Below, piece by piece: positions 42,871 to 51,818 of a stretch of DNA of 64,000 nt. Source of the DNA: RPQJ01 sp963706755 (GTDB lineage Bacteria > Pseudomonadota > Gammaproteobacteria > Steroidobacterales > Steroidobacteraceae). The notes below the pieces were generated by a model. That model did no database searches and was not told the DNA's origin. It was given only the letters and a program-made list of their open reading frames with translations. The position numbers and the translations under genes are program-made. The stretch spans positions 124,001-188,000 of the forward strand of contig CAVPNH010000011.1 of assembly GCA_963706755.1 (NCBI GenBank). The letters are read 5' to 3'. The number at the start of each line of letters is the position of its first letter. Position 1 is the first letter of the stretch.

Positions 42871-44151
42871 TCAGCCCGGAGGGGTTGCCGCCGCCGGTGC
42901 AGGCTCGGCGGCTGCGGCGGCCGTCGAATCGATGTAGAGCACCCACAGTCGCGAGATTGCCGCGTACTTGGGGTCTTTTACGGCGCCAAAGAACGCCTTC
43001 GCGTCCGCCGGCTTGCCGGCGCGTACCAGCGCGACGCCGAGCAGGGCGTTGGCATCGTCCGTGTCGGTCACGCCTCCCTTGGCCAGGCCCTTCTGGATCG
43101 CATCCACGGCGTTCGCATAGTCGGCCACGCTGAAATAGAGCTTGCCGATCGCCACCATCTCGTTGCCGGTCTTCGCCGCGGCCAGCGACTTCGCCGCGCC
43201 GGGCAGGTCCTTGCTGTCTGCGGCTGCGCCGGCGCGCGCCCGGTCGAGATCCGACTTTTCGCGCGCGAGGGTGTCGCCAGTGAAGACCTTGGCGTCCAGG
43301 CCGCGCTCGATGATCTTCGAAGCCTCGGCCGGGAAGCCGCCCGCGATGAGTACGCTCGCCATCTCGGAGTATTCCTCTGCCTTGTCCAGCGTGCCGGTCT
43401 GGTCCGCCAGGCGATAGAGATTGCGGAGTTCGCGGTCGCCCTTGGTCTCGTAGAGCTGGTTCGTGAGCAGGTCCTCCCAGTACTTCGGCTGCGGGTAGAA
43501 GCGGACGAGCGCTTCGAGGGCCTGGAAGGTGCCGGGCCTGTCCTTGAGTTCATAGTTGCAGCGCAGGTTGATGAGCAGCACCTGCTCGCTCGGCTTTGCG
43601 GCGCCGGCGATCAGCTTCTGCACCGCCGTCCGTGCGCTCGTGTAGTCCTTCTGCAGGTAGTAGCTCTGTGCCACCAGGACCGCGATGTCGCGGTCACCGG
43701 GTGACAGTTCCAGGTAGCGGTTTCCGTACTCGATGGTCTTCGGGTAGTTCTGGACCTGGTAATTGAGCTGCGTGAGCGCCCTGACCTTCTGCGGCAGGTC
43801 GGCCGGCGCGACGAACCCTGAATTCACCGAGCCCTCGAGCGCGACGACGGCCGCGGCGTAGTCCTTCTTCTGCAACAGGACGTACCAGCCGAGCTCGTCG
43901 ATCATGAACGCGTCGTAGGGCGTCTTGGGCTCGACGGCCTGGGCTTCCTTGATGCGTACCAGCGCCTCGTCCCAGTTCTTGGCCGTCATCGCGTCCTGGG
44001 CTGCCTTGAGCGGCTTCAGTACGCTGGCGCTCAACTTCTGCTTCGGCGCCTCGGCGGCAATCGCGATGGTCGGTGCAACTACGCCCGCCGTCACACCGAG
44101 CACGCCCGCCACGGCAAGCGCGGCTACGATCAACATGTTCGCTTTTTTCAT
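42871..44151 (-). CDS. Periplasmic TPR-repeat protein, paralogue B
   Basis: Intact 426-aa relative of the gene at 41530. The signal peptide is MKKANMLIVAALAVAGVLGV followed by an AIAAEAP cleavage-like site. Repeats match paralogue A: LKAAQDAMTAKNWDEALVRI, IDELGWYVLLQKKDY, VLVAQSYYLQKDYTSARTAV, LAAAKTG and IGKLYFSVADYANAVDAI. The C-terminus is alanine- and proline-rich (AAAAAEPAPAAATPPG). The ATG at 44151 was chosen because it starts the signal peptide. It is convergent with paralogue A across a shared terminator, as if an inverted duplication. Function unknown; possibly a scaffold for the adjacent Ton motor. Confidence 0.82.
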   Translation of the reverse strand: MKKANMLIVAALAVAGVLGVTAGVVAPTIAIAAEAPKQKLSASVLKPLKAAQDAMTAKNWDEALVRIKEAQAVEPKTPYDAFMIDELGWYVLLQKKDYAAAVVALEGSVNSGFVAPADLPQKVRALTQLNYQVQNYPKTIEYGNRYLELSPGDRDIAVLVAQSYYLQKDYTSARTAVQKLIAGAAKPSEQVLLINLRCNYELKDRPGTFQALEALVRFYPQPKYWEDLLTNQLYETKGDRELRNLYRLADQTGTLDKAEEYSEMASVLIAGGFPAEASKIIERGLDAKVFTGDTLAREKSDLDRARAGAAADSKDLPGAAKSLAAAKTGNEMVAIGKLYFSVADYANAVDAIQKGLAKGGVTDTDDANALLGVALVRAGKPADAKAFFGAVKDPKYAAISRLWVLYIDSTAAAAAEPAPAAATPPG

Positions 44152-44429
44152 CGTCTTCCTCGCAAGCCCGGCAGGGGGCCATTGGGGGCGCATTGTAGCT
44201 TGAAGCCTATGTCCTGCACCCGCGACCCAGGGGCGCCGCCGAGTCCGCGCAGCGAAGCCTGGGAAGCCGCCAGGTCCTATTTGACGTTGGGCGCGCAGCT
44301 CATGCCAAATGCCGGTCCATCAGCGTCAGGTGACCTTGTCGTACGTCAGCGTCGGGGTTGGGGAGCGGCGTGGCTCCCCGGCACCGGGCCTGCGGGCCTG
44401 GGGAGCCGGCTGACCGGGAGTGTGAGCAA

Positions 44430-45491
44430 ATGGCTGCGAACCGTTGGGTCGAAATCGTCGAGGTCGGTCCGCGCGATGGCCTGCAGGGCGAGTCCGTCAC
44501 CCTGCCGACAGCGACCAAGGTCGAGTTCGTGGTTCGCGCGATCGGGGCGGGACTGCGCCGCATCGAAGTCGCAAGCTTCGTCAACCCGAAAAAGGTGCCC
44601 CAGATGGCCGATGCCGAGGCGGTGCTGCAGGCGCTGCCTCGTCGCGACGACGTCTGTTACGTCGGTCTGGTATTGAACCGGAGGGGCTTCGAGCGGGCCG
44701 CGGCGGCAGGCTGCAACGAAATCGGCATGGTCGTGGCTGCCAGTGACACGTTCAACCGTCGCAACCAGGGCGCCTCCACGGACGAGTCCATCGCCGCGTG
44801 GCTGGACATGGCCGCGGCGGCGCGCGAAGCCGGCATCCGGGCGCAAGTCACTCTGTCCGCGGTCTTCGGCTGTCCATTCGAGGGCGAGGTGGCGGTGGAG
44901 CGGGTCGTCGAGATCGCACGTCGCGTCGCCGAAGGGCGCCCCCGGGAGATCGCATTGGCCGACACCGTCGGCGCAGGCGTTCCCACGCAAGTGCGCGAGA
45001 TCGTCACACGCGTGCGCGAGGCCGTGCCCGGGATCAGCCTGCGGTGCCACTTCCACAACACGCGCAATACCGGGCTCGCGAACGCCTACGCGGCAGTGCA
45101 GGCGGGGGTCACGACGCTCGACGCGAGTCTCGGTGGGATCGGCGGCTGCCCGTTCGCGCCGGCCGCGACCGGGAACATTCCAACCGAGGACCTGCTGTAC
45201 ATGCTGCAGCGCTGTGGCTACGAGACCGGCGTGTCGCTGGACGCGGCGATCGAGACCAGCCGGTGGCTGCAGCAGCAGCTCGGCCGGGCGGTGCCTGGGA
45301 TGCTGGTGAAGGCAGGCGGCTTCCCGCGTCACGGATGCGCAGCCCGCATGACGGAGTGCGTCCTGCGCGGGCCCGCGTTCGGGCCGAACGGCGTCCCGGC
45401 TCCGCGCGAGTTTTCAGGGGTGACTGGACCGGAGCGTGCAGGGTTTTCGGGTAAAGTACGCGCTTCGAATCAATGGGGGTCGATCCGGTGA
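44430..45491 (+). CDS. Hydroxymethylglutaryl-CoA lyase family protein
   Basis: HMGL-like TIM-barrel lyase; in leucine or acetoacetate metabolism it splits HMG-CoA into acetyl-CoA and acetoacetate. It has 353 residues: VEIVEVGPRDGLQGESVTLP, EVASFVNPKKVPQMAD, RCHFHNTRNTGLANAYAA with the metal-binding HxH, and the catalytic-loop signature GGIGGCPFAP. The gene could act on a related 3-hydroxy-3-methylacyl-CoA. The last four bases overlap the next gene as GTGA, so lyase and ketosynthase are translated together. Between 44152 and 44429 lies only a GGGGAGC/GCTCCCC hairpin. Confidence 0.85.
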   Translation: MAANRWVEIVEVGPRDGLQGESVTLPTATKVEFVVRAIGAGLRRIEVASFVNPKKVPQMADAEAVLQALPRRDDVCYVGLVLNRRGFERAAAAGCNEIGMVVAASDTFNRRNQGASTDESIAAWLDMAAAAREAGIRAQVTLSAVFGCPFEGEVAVERVVEIARRVAEGRPREIALADTVGAGVPTQVREIVTRVREAVPGISLRCHFHNTRNTGLANAYAAVQAGVTTLDASLGGIGGCPFAPAATGNIPTEDLLYMLQRCGYETGVSLDAAIETSRWLQQQLGRAVPGMLVKAGGFPRHGCAARMTECVLRGPAFGPNGVPAPREFSGVTGPERAGFSGKVRASNQWGSIR

Positions 45492-46573
45492 CCTACGCCG
45501 CCATCACGGGCTGGGGCAAGTGCCTGCCGCCCGCAGTGCTCACGAACGCTGACCTCGCGACCATCTTCGACACGACCGACGAGTGGATCGTCAGTCGCAC
45601 CGGCATCCGCGAGCGCCGCATCTCGCACGTCAGCCTCACCGATCTCGCCTACGTCGCGTCCATGCGCGCGCTCGCCGCGGCCGGGCTGGACGGCTCCGAG
45701 GTGGAGCTGATCGTCTTCGGCACCTGCAGCTTCGACGACCAGGTGCCGAACCAGTCCTCCGGGCTCCAGGTGCGCATCGGCGCGAAGCGAGCGGCGTCCA
45801 TGGACGTCAACACGGCATGCACCAGCTTCCTGTACTCGCTCAGCACGGCGACTGCCATGATCCGGACCGGCGTGGTGCGTAACGCGCTGGTCGTGGGCGG
45901 CGAATTCATCAGCGCTTTCATGGACTGGAACGACCGCGGGGTCGCGGTGCTGTTCGGCGACGGTTGCGCGGCGGTGGTGCTTCAGGCCACGGACCGGGAG
46001 GAGGGCCTGCTCGCGCGAGCGGCTGGGCTGCGACAGTGGCGCGCGCGAATACGCTCGTCGTCAAGGGCATGGGAACGCGCTACGCGGATTTCACGCGGAT
46101 CTACGGCGTCACCAACTGGATCTTCGAGGGACAGGAGATCTTCAAGCGCGCGGTCATCGGCATGTCGGGCGCCTGCGCGGACGTGCTCGCGGCGCGTGGA
46201 CTCGACGGCGGAGGACATCGACCTCGTGGTCCCGCACCAGGCGAACCTGCGCATCATCGAGGCCGTCGCCAAGCGCGCCGGGATGCCCATGGAGCGGGTG
46301 TTCGTGAACGTCCATCGCTACGGAAACATGTCCTCGGCGACGGTGCCCGTCGCGCTCGTCGAGGCGCTGGAAGAAGGGCGCGTCGCGCCCGGCAGCCTGC
46401 TGCTCCTGCCGGCGTTCGGGGGTGGGCTCACCTGGTGTGCGCACCTCGTGCGCTGGGGCGAGCGGGTCACCCCGCTGGGTACGACGGACGTCGAATTGCC
46501 GCCATGCCACGAGACGGGGCTCGAGATCGTGAGGCGCCACCGCGCGCGCAAGGCTGCCGCGACCGCCGCCTGA
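45488..46573 (+). CDS. Ketoacyl-ACP synthase III family protein (three frameshifts)
   Basis: FabH-like decarboxylating Claisen condensing enzyme. Corrected length is 360 aa. Motifs: TTDEWIVSRTGIRERRI, catalytic Cys111 in DVNTACTSFLYSL, and the His-Asn pair in DLVVPHQANLRIIEAVAK and VHRYGNMSSATVPVAL. Extra bases near 46016, 46047 and 46203 put the middle part (NTLVVKGMGTRYADFTRIYG) in another frame. The GTG at 45488 overlaps the lyase stop as GTGA behind GGGGG; an ATG at 45473 is an alternative. Divergent from the housekeeping FabH, so a specialised substrate is likely. Confidence 0.85.
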   Translation: MTYAAITGWGKCLPPAVLTNADLATIFDTTDEWIVSRTGIRERRISHVSLTDLAYVASMRALAAAGLDGSEVELIVFGTCSFDDQVPNQSSGLQVRIGAKRAASMDVNTACTSFLYSLSTATAMIRTGVVRNALVVGGEFISAFMDWNDRGVAVLFGDGCAAVVLQATDREEGLLARAAGLRQWRARIRSSSRAWERATRISRGSTASPTGSSRDRRSSSARSSACRAPARTCSRRVDSTAEDIDLVVPHQANLRIIEAVAKRAGMPMERVFVNVHRYGNMSSATVPVALVEALEEGRVAPGSLLLLPAFGGGLTWCAHLVRWGERVTPLGTTDVELPPCHETGLEIVRRHRARKAAATAA

Positions 46574-46628
46574 GGGCGCGCGCCCGCGGCATCGCACCAG
46601 GCACGGGCACGCGCGGCCGGGGCTGATC

Positions 46629-47551
46629 GTGTCGGCGAAGCCACCCGTGCGACGGGCCCTGCTGCAGATCCACTTCTGCGTCGTCCTGTGGGGCTTTACC
46701 GCCATCCTCGGCAAGCTGATCAGCCTGCCGGCGCTGCCGCTGGTCTGGTGGCGGATGCTGCTCGTCGTGGTCGCCATCGCGCTCTGGCCGCCGGTGTGGC
46801 GCGCGCTCCGCGCCACCGACCGCCGGACGCTGCTCCTCTTCTCGGGCGCGGGCGTCATCGTCGCGCTCCACTGGCTCACGTTCTACGGCGCAATCAAGCT
46901 TTCCAATGCGTCCGTGGCGGCGAGCTGCATGGCGATCGCGCCGATCTTCATGGCGGTCGTGGAACCGTGGATCGCGCGGCGCTCGTTCGATCCGCGCGAG
47001 GTCGTCATCGGCGTCGTCGCGTTGCCGGGGGTGGCGCTGGTCGTGGGCGGCACGCCGGGCGCAATGCGCACAGGGATAGTCGTGGGCGCGCTGTCCGCGC
47101 TGCTGGTCGTGATATTCGGGTCGCTCAACAAGCGCTTAATCGAGCGGGCCGCGCCGCTCCTGATGACCTGGGTGGAACTCGCGGCCGGCACCGTGTTCCT
47201 CGGCATCGTGGCGGCGTTTATGCCGGGACAGGGGCAGGTCTTCGTCCTGCCGGACGGCCGCGATTTCGCGCTGCTCGCGACGCTCTGCCATCGCCTGCAC
47301 GCTGCTGCCCTTCACGCTGTCGCTGCACGCGCTCCGGCACACCAGCGCCTTCACCGCGCAGCTCGCCATCAGCCTCGAGCCCGTCTACGCGGTGCTGCTT
47401 GCGATCGTGCTGCTGGGCGAGCAGCGCGAGCTGTCGGTGTCGTTCTACTGCGGGCGTTGCCGTGATCGTGGGCGCGGTGCTGGCGCACACCATGCTCAAG
47501 TTGCGCGGCGACGCTCCTGACTCCGCCGGCACGCGCGAGCGAGCGGATTGA
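46629..47551 (+). CDS. EamA/DMT family permease (two frameshifts)
   Basis: Inner-membrane transporter of the drug/metabolite superfamily with ten hydrophobic helices in two EamA repeats. Repeat 1 has FCVVLWGFTAILGKLI and LHWLTFYGAIKLSNASVAAS; repeat 2 ends FTAQLAISLEPVYAVLLAIV and GVAVIVGAVLAHTMLKL. Extra bases near 47288 and 47450 split repeat 2; corrected length is 306 aa. GTG start 55 nt after the KAS III. The 3' end overlaps the convergent msrQ by 56 nt. Substrate unknown. Confidence 0.85.
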
Positions 47552-48141
47552 TCAGGGACTGCTGCCGCCGCGCGCGACGCAGTCGCCACCCGAGCAACAC
47601 GGCGAGGCATGCCGAGTACAGCAGCGGTTCGCGCCAGTCCGCCTTGACCTGCCACCAGTAGTGGACGCAGCCGAGGATGGCCGCCACATAGACCAGTCGG
47701 TGCAGGCGATGCCAGCGCCGCCCGAGGCGACGCATCCATCCTGCGGTGGAGGTGACCGCCAGCGGGATCAGCATCAGGAATGCCGAGAATCCGACCGTGA
47801 TGTACGGGCGCTTGACGATGTCGGCGATGATCGCGCTCGCGTCGAACCACTGGTCCAGGACGAGCCAGTTCGCGAAGTGCAGGACGACATAGGCGAAGGC
47901 GAACAGCCCGAGCATGCGCCGCAGGCCCATGATCCATGGCGCGCGCAGGGTCACCGCCAGGGGAGAGACGCAAAGCGTTGCGAGCAGGAACCTCAGGCTC
48001 CACTGTCCCAGTCGGTCCTGCAGTTCGTCGACCGGGTTGGCGCCCAGCCCCGCGCCCGCGAGGCCGAACGCACGGGCCGCGAGCCACGCGAGAGGCAGCG
48101 AGGCAGAGGAGGAAGAGGAGAGGCTTCAGGTGGCGGCGCAC
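47496..48141 (-). CDS. msrQ: MsrQ, heme-binding subunit of the periplasmic methionine sulfoxide reductase (one frameshift)
   Basis: Six-helix b-type cytochrome that passes electrons from the quinone pool to MsrP (formerly YedZ). Conserved histidine segments: FAYVVLHFANWLVL, WHRLHRLVYVAAILGCVHYW. One extra base near 48094 separates the first 15 codons (MRRHLKPLLFLLCLA) from the rest; corrected length is 214 aa. The start is a GTG without an evident ribosome binding site. It lies downstream of msrP, separated by an inverted-repeat element instead of the usual tight spacing. Confidence 0.87.
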
Positions 48142-48168
48142 GGAGACAGGGGAGAGTGATTGATGATC

Positions 48169-48251
48169 AGCGGTTCGCGGTTAGTGAGGACCAGCGGGAC
48201 AAGGTCACCACGCTCCGCTCACTAACCGCTGGTCACGAATCACGAACCGCT
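48169..48251. repeat. Nested inverted repeat between msrP and msrQ
   Basis: Outer arms AGCGGTTC (48169-48176) and GAACCGCT (48244-48251) enclose inner arms GCGGTTAGTGAG (48177-48188) and CTCACTAACCGC (48218-48229). The right side has a 14-nt insert. It resembles small non-autonomous palindromic elements, and its sequence differs from the GGGGAC family elsewhere in the window. Confidence 0.65.
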
Positions 48252-48254
48252 TTC

Positions 48255-49193
48255 CTAGAAGTTCTTCGCCAGGTCCATGCCGTTGTAGAGTCCGGCGACC
48301 TGGTCCGCGTATCCGTTGAACACCAGCGTCGGCTGGCGCGGCGAGAACAGGCCGCCCCCCAGGCGCCGCTCCGTCGCCTGGCTCCAGCGCGGGTGGTCCA
48401 CCGCCGGGTTGACGTTCGAGTAGAAGCCGTACTCGCGTGGGTTGGAGAGGTTCCACGACGTCGGAGGCTGGCGCTCGGTGAAACGGATCCCGACGATGGA
48501 CTTGATGCTCTTGAAGCCGTACTTCCAGGGCACAACGAGCCGCAGGGGAGCACCGTTCTGGTTCGGCAGCGTCTGGCCATACAGGCCGACGGCAAGGATC
48601 GTAAGCGGGTGCATGGCTTCGTCCATGCGCAGTCCCTCGACATACGGCCACTCGAGCACCGGGAAGCGCTGGCCCGGCATTTCCGCGGGTCGAAGCACCG
48701 TCGTAAACGCCACGTACTTTGCGCGGGACGTAGGGCGGAACCTGCGTATCAGGTCGCCCAGGGGGAAACCGACCCAGGGGATGACCATGGACCAGGCCTC
48801 GACGCAGCGCAGACGGTAGACACGTTCCTCGAGGGCGTGGGGCTTCAGGATGTCCTCCAGCGTGAACGCACCGGTCACCTCCGCCTCGCCAGAAACCGCG
48901 ACGCTCCAGGGCTTTGCGCGGAACGAGCCCGAGTTTTCCGAGGGATCTTCCTTCCCGGTACCGAACTCGTAGAAGTTGTTGTACGTCGTGATCTCTTCGA
49001 ACGAGTTCCGCGCTTCCGTCGTGCGGTAGCGCCCGCTCGGTGAGTACTTGAGCGGCGTGCCGGCGCGGGCGGGGGTGGCGGCCAGGCCGAGCAGCCCTGC
49101 GCCGAGACCTGCGAGCAGCCGCCGCCGGTCGAGATAGACGCCGTGAGGAGTGATTTCCGAGGGGAGGATTGCAGGCTGTGGCTTGCGGTGCAT
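48255..49193 (-). CDS. msrP: MsrP, periplasmic protein-methionine-sulfoxide reductase, molybdopterin subunit
   Basis: Repairs oxidised methionines of envelope proteins using a molybdenum cofactor. It has 312 residues. A twin-arginine signal, LDRRRLLAGLGAGLLGLAAT, ends near ARA (about residue 45). The sulfite-oxidase fold has YNNFYEFGTGKEDP, the Mo-ligand cysteine in YRLRCVEAWSMVIPWVGFPL, and NGAPLRLVVPWKYGFKSIKS. The ATG at 49193 gives the normal pre-protein. Confidence 0.94.
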   Translation of the reverse strand: MHRKPQPAILPSEITPHGVYLDRRRLLAGLGAGLLGLAATPARAGTPLKYSPSGRYRTTEARNSFEEITTYNNFYEFGTGKEDPSENSGSFRAKPWSVAVSGEAEVTGAFTLEDILKPHALEERVYRLRCVEAWSMVIPWVGFPLGDLIRRFRPTSRAKYVAFTTVLRPAEMPGQRFPVLEWPYVEGLRMDEAMHPLTILAVGLYGQTLPNQNGAPLRLVVPWKYGFKSIKSIVGIRFTERQPPTSWNLSNPREYGFYSNVNPAVDHPRWSQATERRLGGGLFSPRQPTLVFNGYADQVAGLYNGMDLAKNF

Positions 49194-49235
49194 GTGGACT
49201 CGCTCGGCCCCGTGCGGGCTTCTGCCTCGATTAGA

Positions 49236-49273
49236 CCGGGGACTCACCCGTGGCGCTACGGGTGAGTCCCCGG
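49236..49273. repeat. Perfect 16-bp inverted repeat (GGGGACTCACCC type)
   Basis: CCGGGGACTCACCCGT (49236-49251), loop GGCGCT, and its exact complement (49258-49273). It lies between the divergent msrP and DUF2254 genes, so it is not a terminator for either. The GGGGACT/AGTCCCC ends tie it to the REP-like elements at 2750-2807 and 6061-6183. Confidence 0.75.
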
Positions 49274-49388
49274 GAAGTCAGGTTGCCATGGATACCCGGC
49301 TCGGCATAGGTTTGTCGTGGCCATCCGGGGACGTGAGGTCGCCCGGGCCGTCGACCGTTGGCCGTGATCTTGAATTGGAGGTGGTGAC

Positions 49389-50765
49389 GTGACGAATCCT
49401 GTTGAACGAGTTCGATCGCGCAGCCTGGTTCGCCGGCTGGCCAGGCCTGCGCCGGACAGCCTCCTCGGCCGACTGCGGGCGCAACTCGGCTGGAGCCGCG
49501 TCTACCGGGCCGTCAGTTACCTGCGCTCGACTCTTTGGGTCGTGCCGATCCTCGCCGTCCTCCTGGAGCGTCTGCTGCATCGAGTCGTGGCCGCGCTCGA
49601 CCAGTCGGTCACGTGGGACCTGACCGGACTGGGGTTGGCCGGAGCCCAGGCCATGTTCAGCACGATCATCACGCTGACGCTTTCCTTCATCGTCTTCACA
49701 TTCGGTTCCCTGCTGGTCGCGATACAGGTTGCGAGCGGCCAGATGACGCCGCGCATCATCGCGACCACGCTGCTGCGGGACAGCGTCATCAAGTACACGG
49801 TGGGCCTGAACGTGTTCACCCTGCTGTTCGCCATCAGCGGGCTCAACCGCATGGCCGGGACGGTCAACCAGCTGGCGGCGTTCCTGGCGGGGCTGCTCGG
49901 CGTGGCGAGCCTCGCCTCGTTTCTCTTCCTGATCGACTACACGGCCCGGCTGCTGCGCCCGGTGCGCATCGTCTCTCTCGTCTGCGACGAGGGCATGGAC
50001 GTGGTGCGGGGTGTGTACCCTCGACTGGGCTCGGAGGGAGCGCCGGCATCCGCCAGCGCGATCGGGGAGCCTGCGCGAGTGGTGCTCCACGAGGGCCGCT
50101 CGCAGAGCGTGCTGGCGGTCGAGATCGACCGGCTGGTGGCGGAGGCGAGGCGCCGCGACGGCCTCGTCGAGGTGGTTCCACAGGTCGGCGATTTCGTCGC
50201 CACGGACGAGCCTCTTTTCAACCTGTATGGCGGCGCCGCGGCGATCGACGACGGGGTCCTGAGGAAGGCGGTCGCGTTCGGCCCCGAGCGCACCATGGAG
50301 CAGGACCCGATGTTCTCCTTTCGCATCCTGGTGGACATCGCACTCAAGGCGCTTTCGCCCGCGATCAACGACCCGACGACCGCTGTGCTGGCCATCGACC
50401 AGATCCATCGACTGCTGAGGCTGGTCGGGCAGCGGCGGCTGCATGACGACACGATCCACGATGCTGCGGGGCATGCGCGGCTCGTCCTCCGCACTCCGAA
50501 CTGGGCCGACTTCGTCCACATCTCCTGTTGCGAAATCCGGGCCTGCGGCGCCAACAACCTGCAGATCGCGCGGCGCATGCGTGCGATGCTGGAGAACCTG
50601 ATCAGCACGCTGCCGGAGTCGAGGCGTGCGGCGCTGCGGCAGCAACTCGACCTGCTCGACCGCACGATTCGCGAGCACTACCCGTTACCTGAGGACCTGG
50701 TACTCGCGCAGATCGCCGATTCCCAGGGGCTCGGCGGTGCTGCCGTCGGCGGCATCCGGGCCTGA
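49389..50765 (+). CDS. DUF2254 family membrane protein
   Basis: A 458-residue protein with four N-terminal membrane helices (about 45-62, 88-112, 135-155, 160-185; for example TIITLTLSFIVFTFGSLLVA) and a large soluble C-terminal part. ALSPAINDPTTAVLAIDQIH and the RILVDIALKALSPA block are hallmarks of DUF2254, whose function is unknown. GTG start preceded by GGAGG. The following transporter gene starts 2 nt later, so the two are coupled. Confidence 0.85.
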   Translation: MTNPVERVRSRSLVRRLARPAPDSLLGRLRAQLGWSRVYRAVSYLRSTLWVVPILAVLLERLLHRVVAALDQSVTWDLTGLGLAGAQAMFSTIITLTLSFIVFTFGSLLVAIQVASGQMTPRIIATTLLRDSVIKYTVGLNVFTLLFAISGLNRMAGTVNQLAAFLAGLLGVASLASFLFLIDYTARLLRPVRIVSLVCDEGMDVVRGVYPRLGSEGAPASASAIGEPARVVLHEGRSQSVLAVEIDRLVAEARRRDGLVEVVPQVGDFVATDEPLFNLYGGAAAIDDGVLRKAVAFGPERTMEQDPMFSFRILVDIALKALSPAINDPTTAVLAIDQIHRLLRLVGQRRLHDDTIHDAAGHARLVLRTPNWADFVHISCCEIRACGANNLQIARRMRAMLENLISTLPESRRAALRQQLDLLDRTIREHYPLPEDLVLAQIADSQGLGGAAVGGIRA

Positions 50766-50767
50766 CG

Positions 50768-51640
50768 GTGGTGGGGATGCCGAGCCTGGTCCCCGAGTGG
50801 TTCCTGTCGGCGTTCGCACTGGCGACTGTCTTTACGGTCATGCTCGACATCGGGCTCGGCGTCGTCCCGGGCGAGTTCCTGTGGCTGTGGCGCAGGCCTG
50901 GCCTGATGCTGAAAGCGCTGTTCGCCGTGCTGGTGGCGGTTCCAGTCATCGCAATGGCCGTCGCTCGACTGCTCGACCTGCCCAGGGCGGCGGAGATCGG
51001 GCTCATGGTCATGGCGATCTCCCCCGGCGCGCCGGTCGCCCTGCAGCGCTCGCTCTCCTCGGGTGGGCACCGTTCGTTTGCGCCGGGCCTGCAGGTGACC
51101 GTGGCCCTGCTGGCGGTGGTGTCGATGCCGGTGTCGATCGCCGTGCTGAACCAGGTCTATTCGGGCAGCGCGAACGTGGAGCCGATGCAGCTGATGAGGC
51201 AGGTCTTCATCGCCCAGCTGCTGCCACTCGGCATCGGTGTCGCCCTCGGGCGCATTCACCCGGCAGCTGCGGCGTGGCTCAAGCCGCGGCTGGACCGAAT
51301 CTGGAAAGTGCTGATCAGCATGCTTGCCGTCCTGGCGATCGTCGGCTTCTGGGGCGCCATGATCAGGGCCGGGCCGCTCGTGGCCCTGGCTGCGTGCCTC
51401 GTCACGATCGGCGCCATTGCGGTCGGGCACGCGCTCGGCGGGCCTGATCCCGCGACGCGCACCGCGGTGGCGATCAGCAGCTCGGCCCGCAATCCCGGCC
51501 TGGCGCTGCTCGTGGTTGCCGTGAATGGAGCGCCGCTCGCAGTGAAGATCACCGTCCTCACGTACATCATCGTCTCGGCGCTGACGATACTGCCCTACAT
51601 GTTCTGGCGCCGCCGCCAGGTCGACGAGATCGTGTCCTGA
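50768..51640 (+). CDS. Bile acid:sodium symporter (BASS/SBF) family transporter
   Basis: A 290-residue inner-membrane protein with 8-10 predicted helices. MVMAISPGAPVALQRSL and ISSSARNPGLALLVVAV resemble the two crossover motifs of the BASS fold, which couples Na+ to uptake of organic anions. The substrate is unknown. GTG at 50768; the ATG at 50777 is an alternative start. Translationally coupled to the DUF2254 gene, and 178 nt before the glycyl radical enzyme on the same strand, so a link to that cassette is possible but unproven. Confidence 0.65.
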   Translation: MVGMPSLVPEWFLSAFALATVFTVMLDIGLGVVPGEFLWLWRRPGLMLKALFAVLVAVPVIAMAVARLLDLPRAAEIGLMVMAISPGAPVALQRSLSSGGHRSFAPGLQVTVALLAVVSMPVSIAVLNQVYSGSANVEPMQLMRQVFIAQLLPLGIGVALGRIHPAAAAWLKPRLDRIWKVLISMLAVLAIVGFWGAMIRAGPLVALAACLVTIGAIAVGHALGGPDPATRTAVAISSSARNPGLALLVVAVNGAPLAVKITVLTYIIVSALTILPYMFWRRRQVDEIVS

Positions 51641-51782
51641 AGAAGGGCGGGGAACCGCGGATGCCGGCTGCGAGCGACGCTGGGAGGCGCCTGCAGCGAA
51701 CGGTCGGCGGAGATACGAAGTGCGCATCTATCGCAACCAGACGAGACTCCGGATACCTGGTTTGGGCGTAGATTCGAGCACA

Positions 51783-51800
51783 GGTACCGAACCCGGTACC
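51783..51800 (+). promoter_or_regulatory. Hairpin directly before the glycyl radical enzyme ribosome binding site
   Basis: GGTACCG-AACC-CGGTACC is a perfect 7-bp stem (51783-51789 with 51794-51800). It ends 2 nt before the AGGAGGAG that drives the enzyme gene. It could be an operator, since the DNA form is a 7-4-7 palindrome, or an mRNA structure. No FNR site (TTGAT-N4-ATCAA) or sigma54 promoter was seen in 51641-51818. Confidence 0.45.
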
Positions 51801-51818
51801 GCAGGAGGAGCATCCGCA

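Noticed and set aside
51641..51818. FNR or sigma54 site before the glycyl radical enzyme
   Set aside because: Neither TTGAT-N4-ATCAA nor a GG-N10-GC promoter with good flanks is present.
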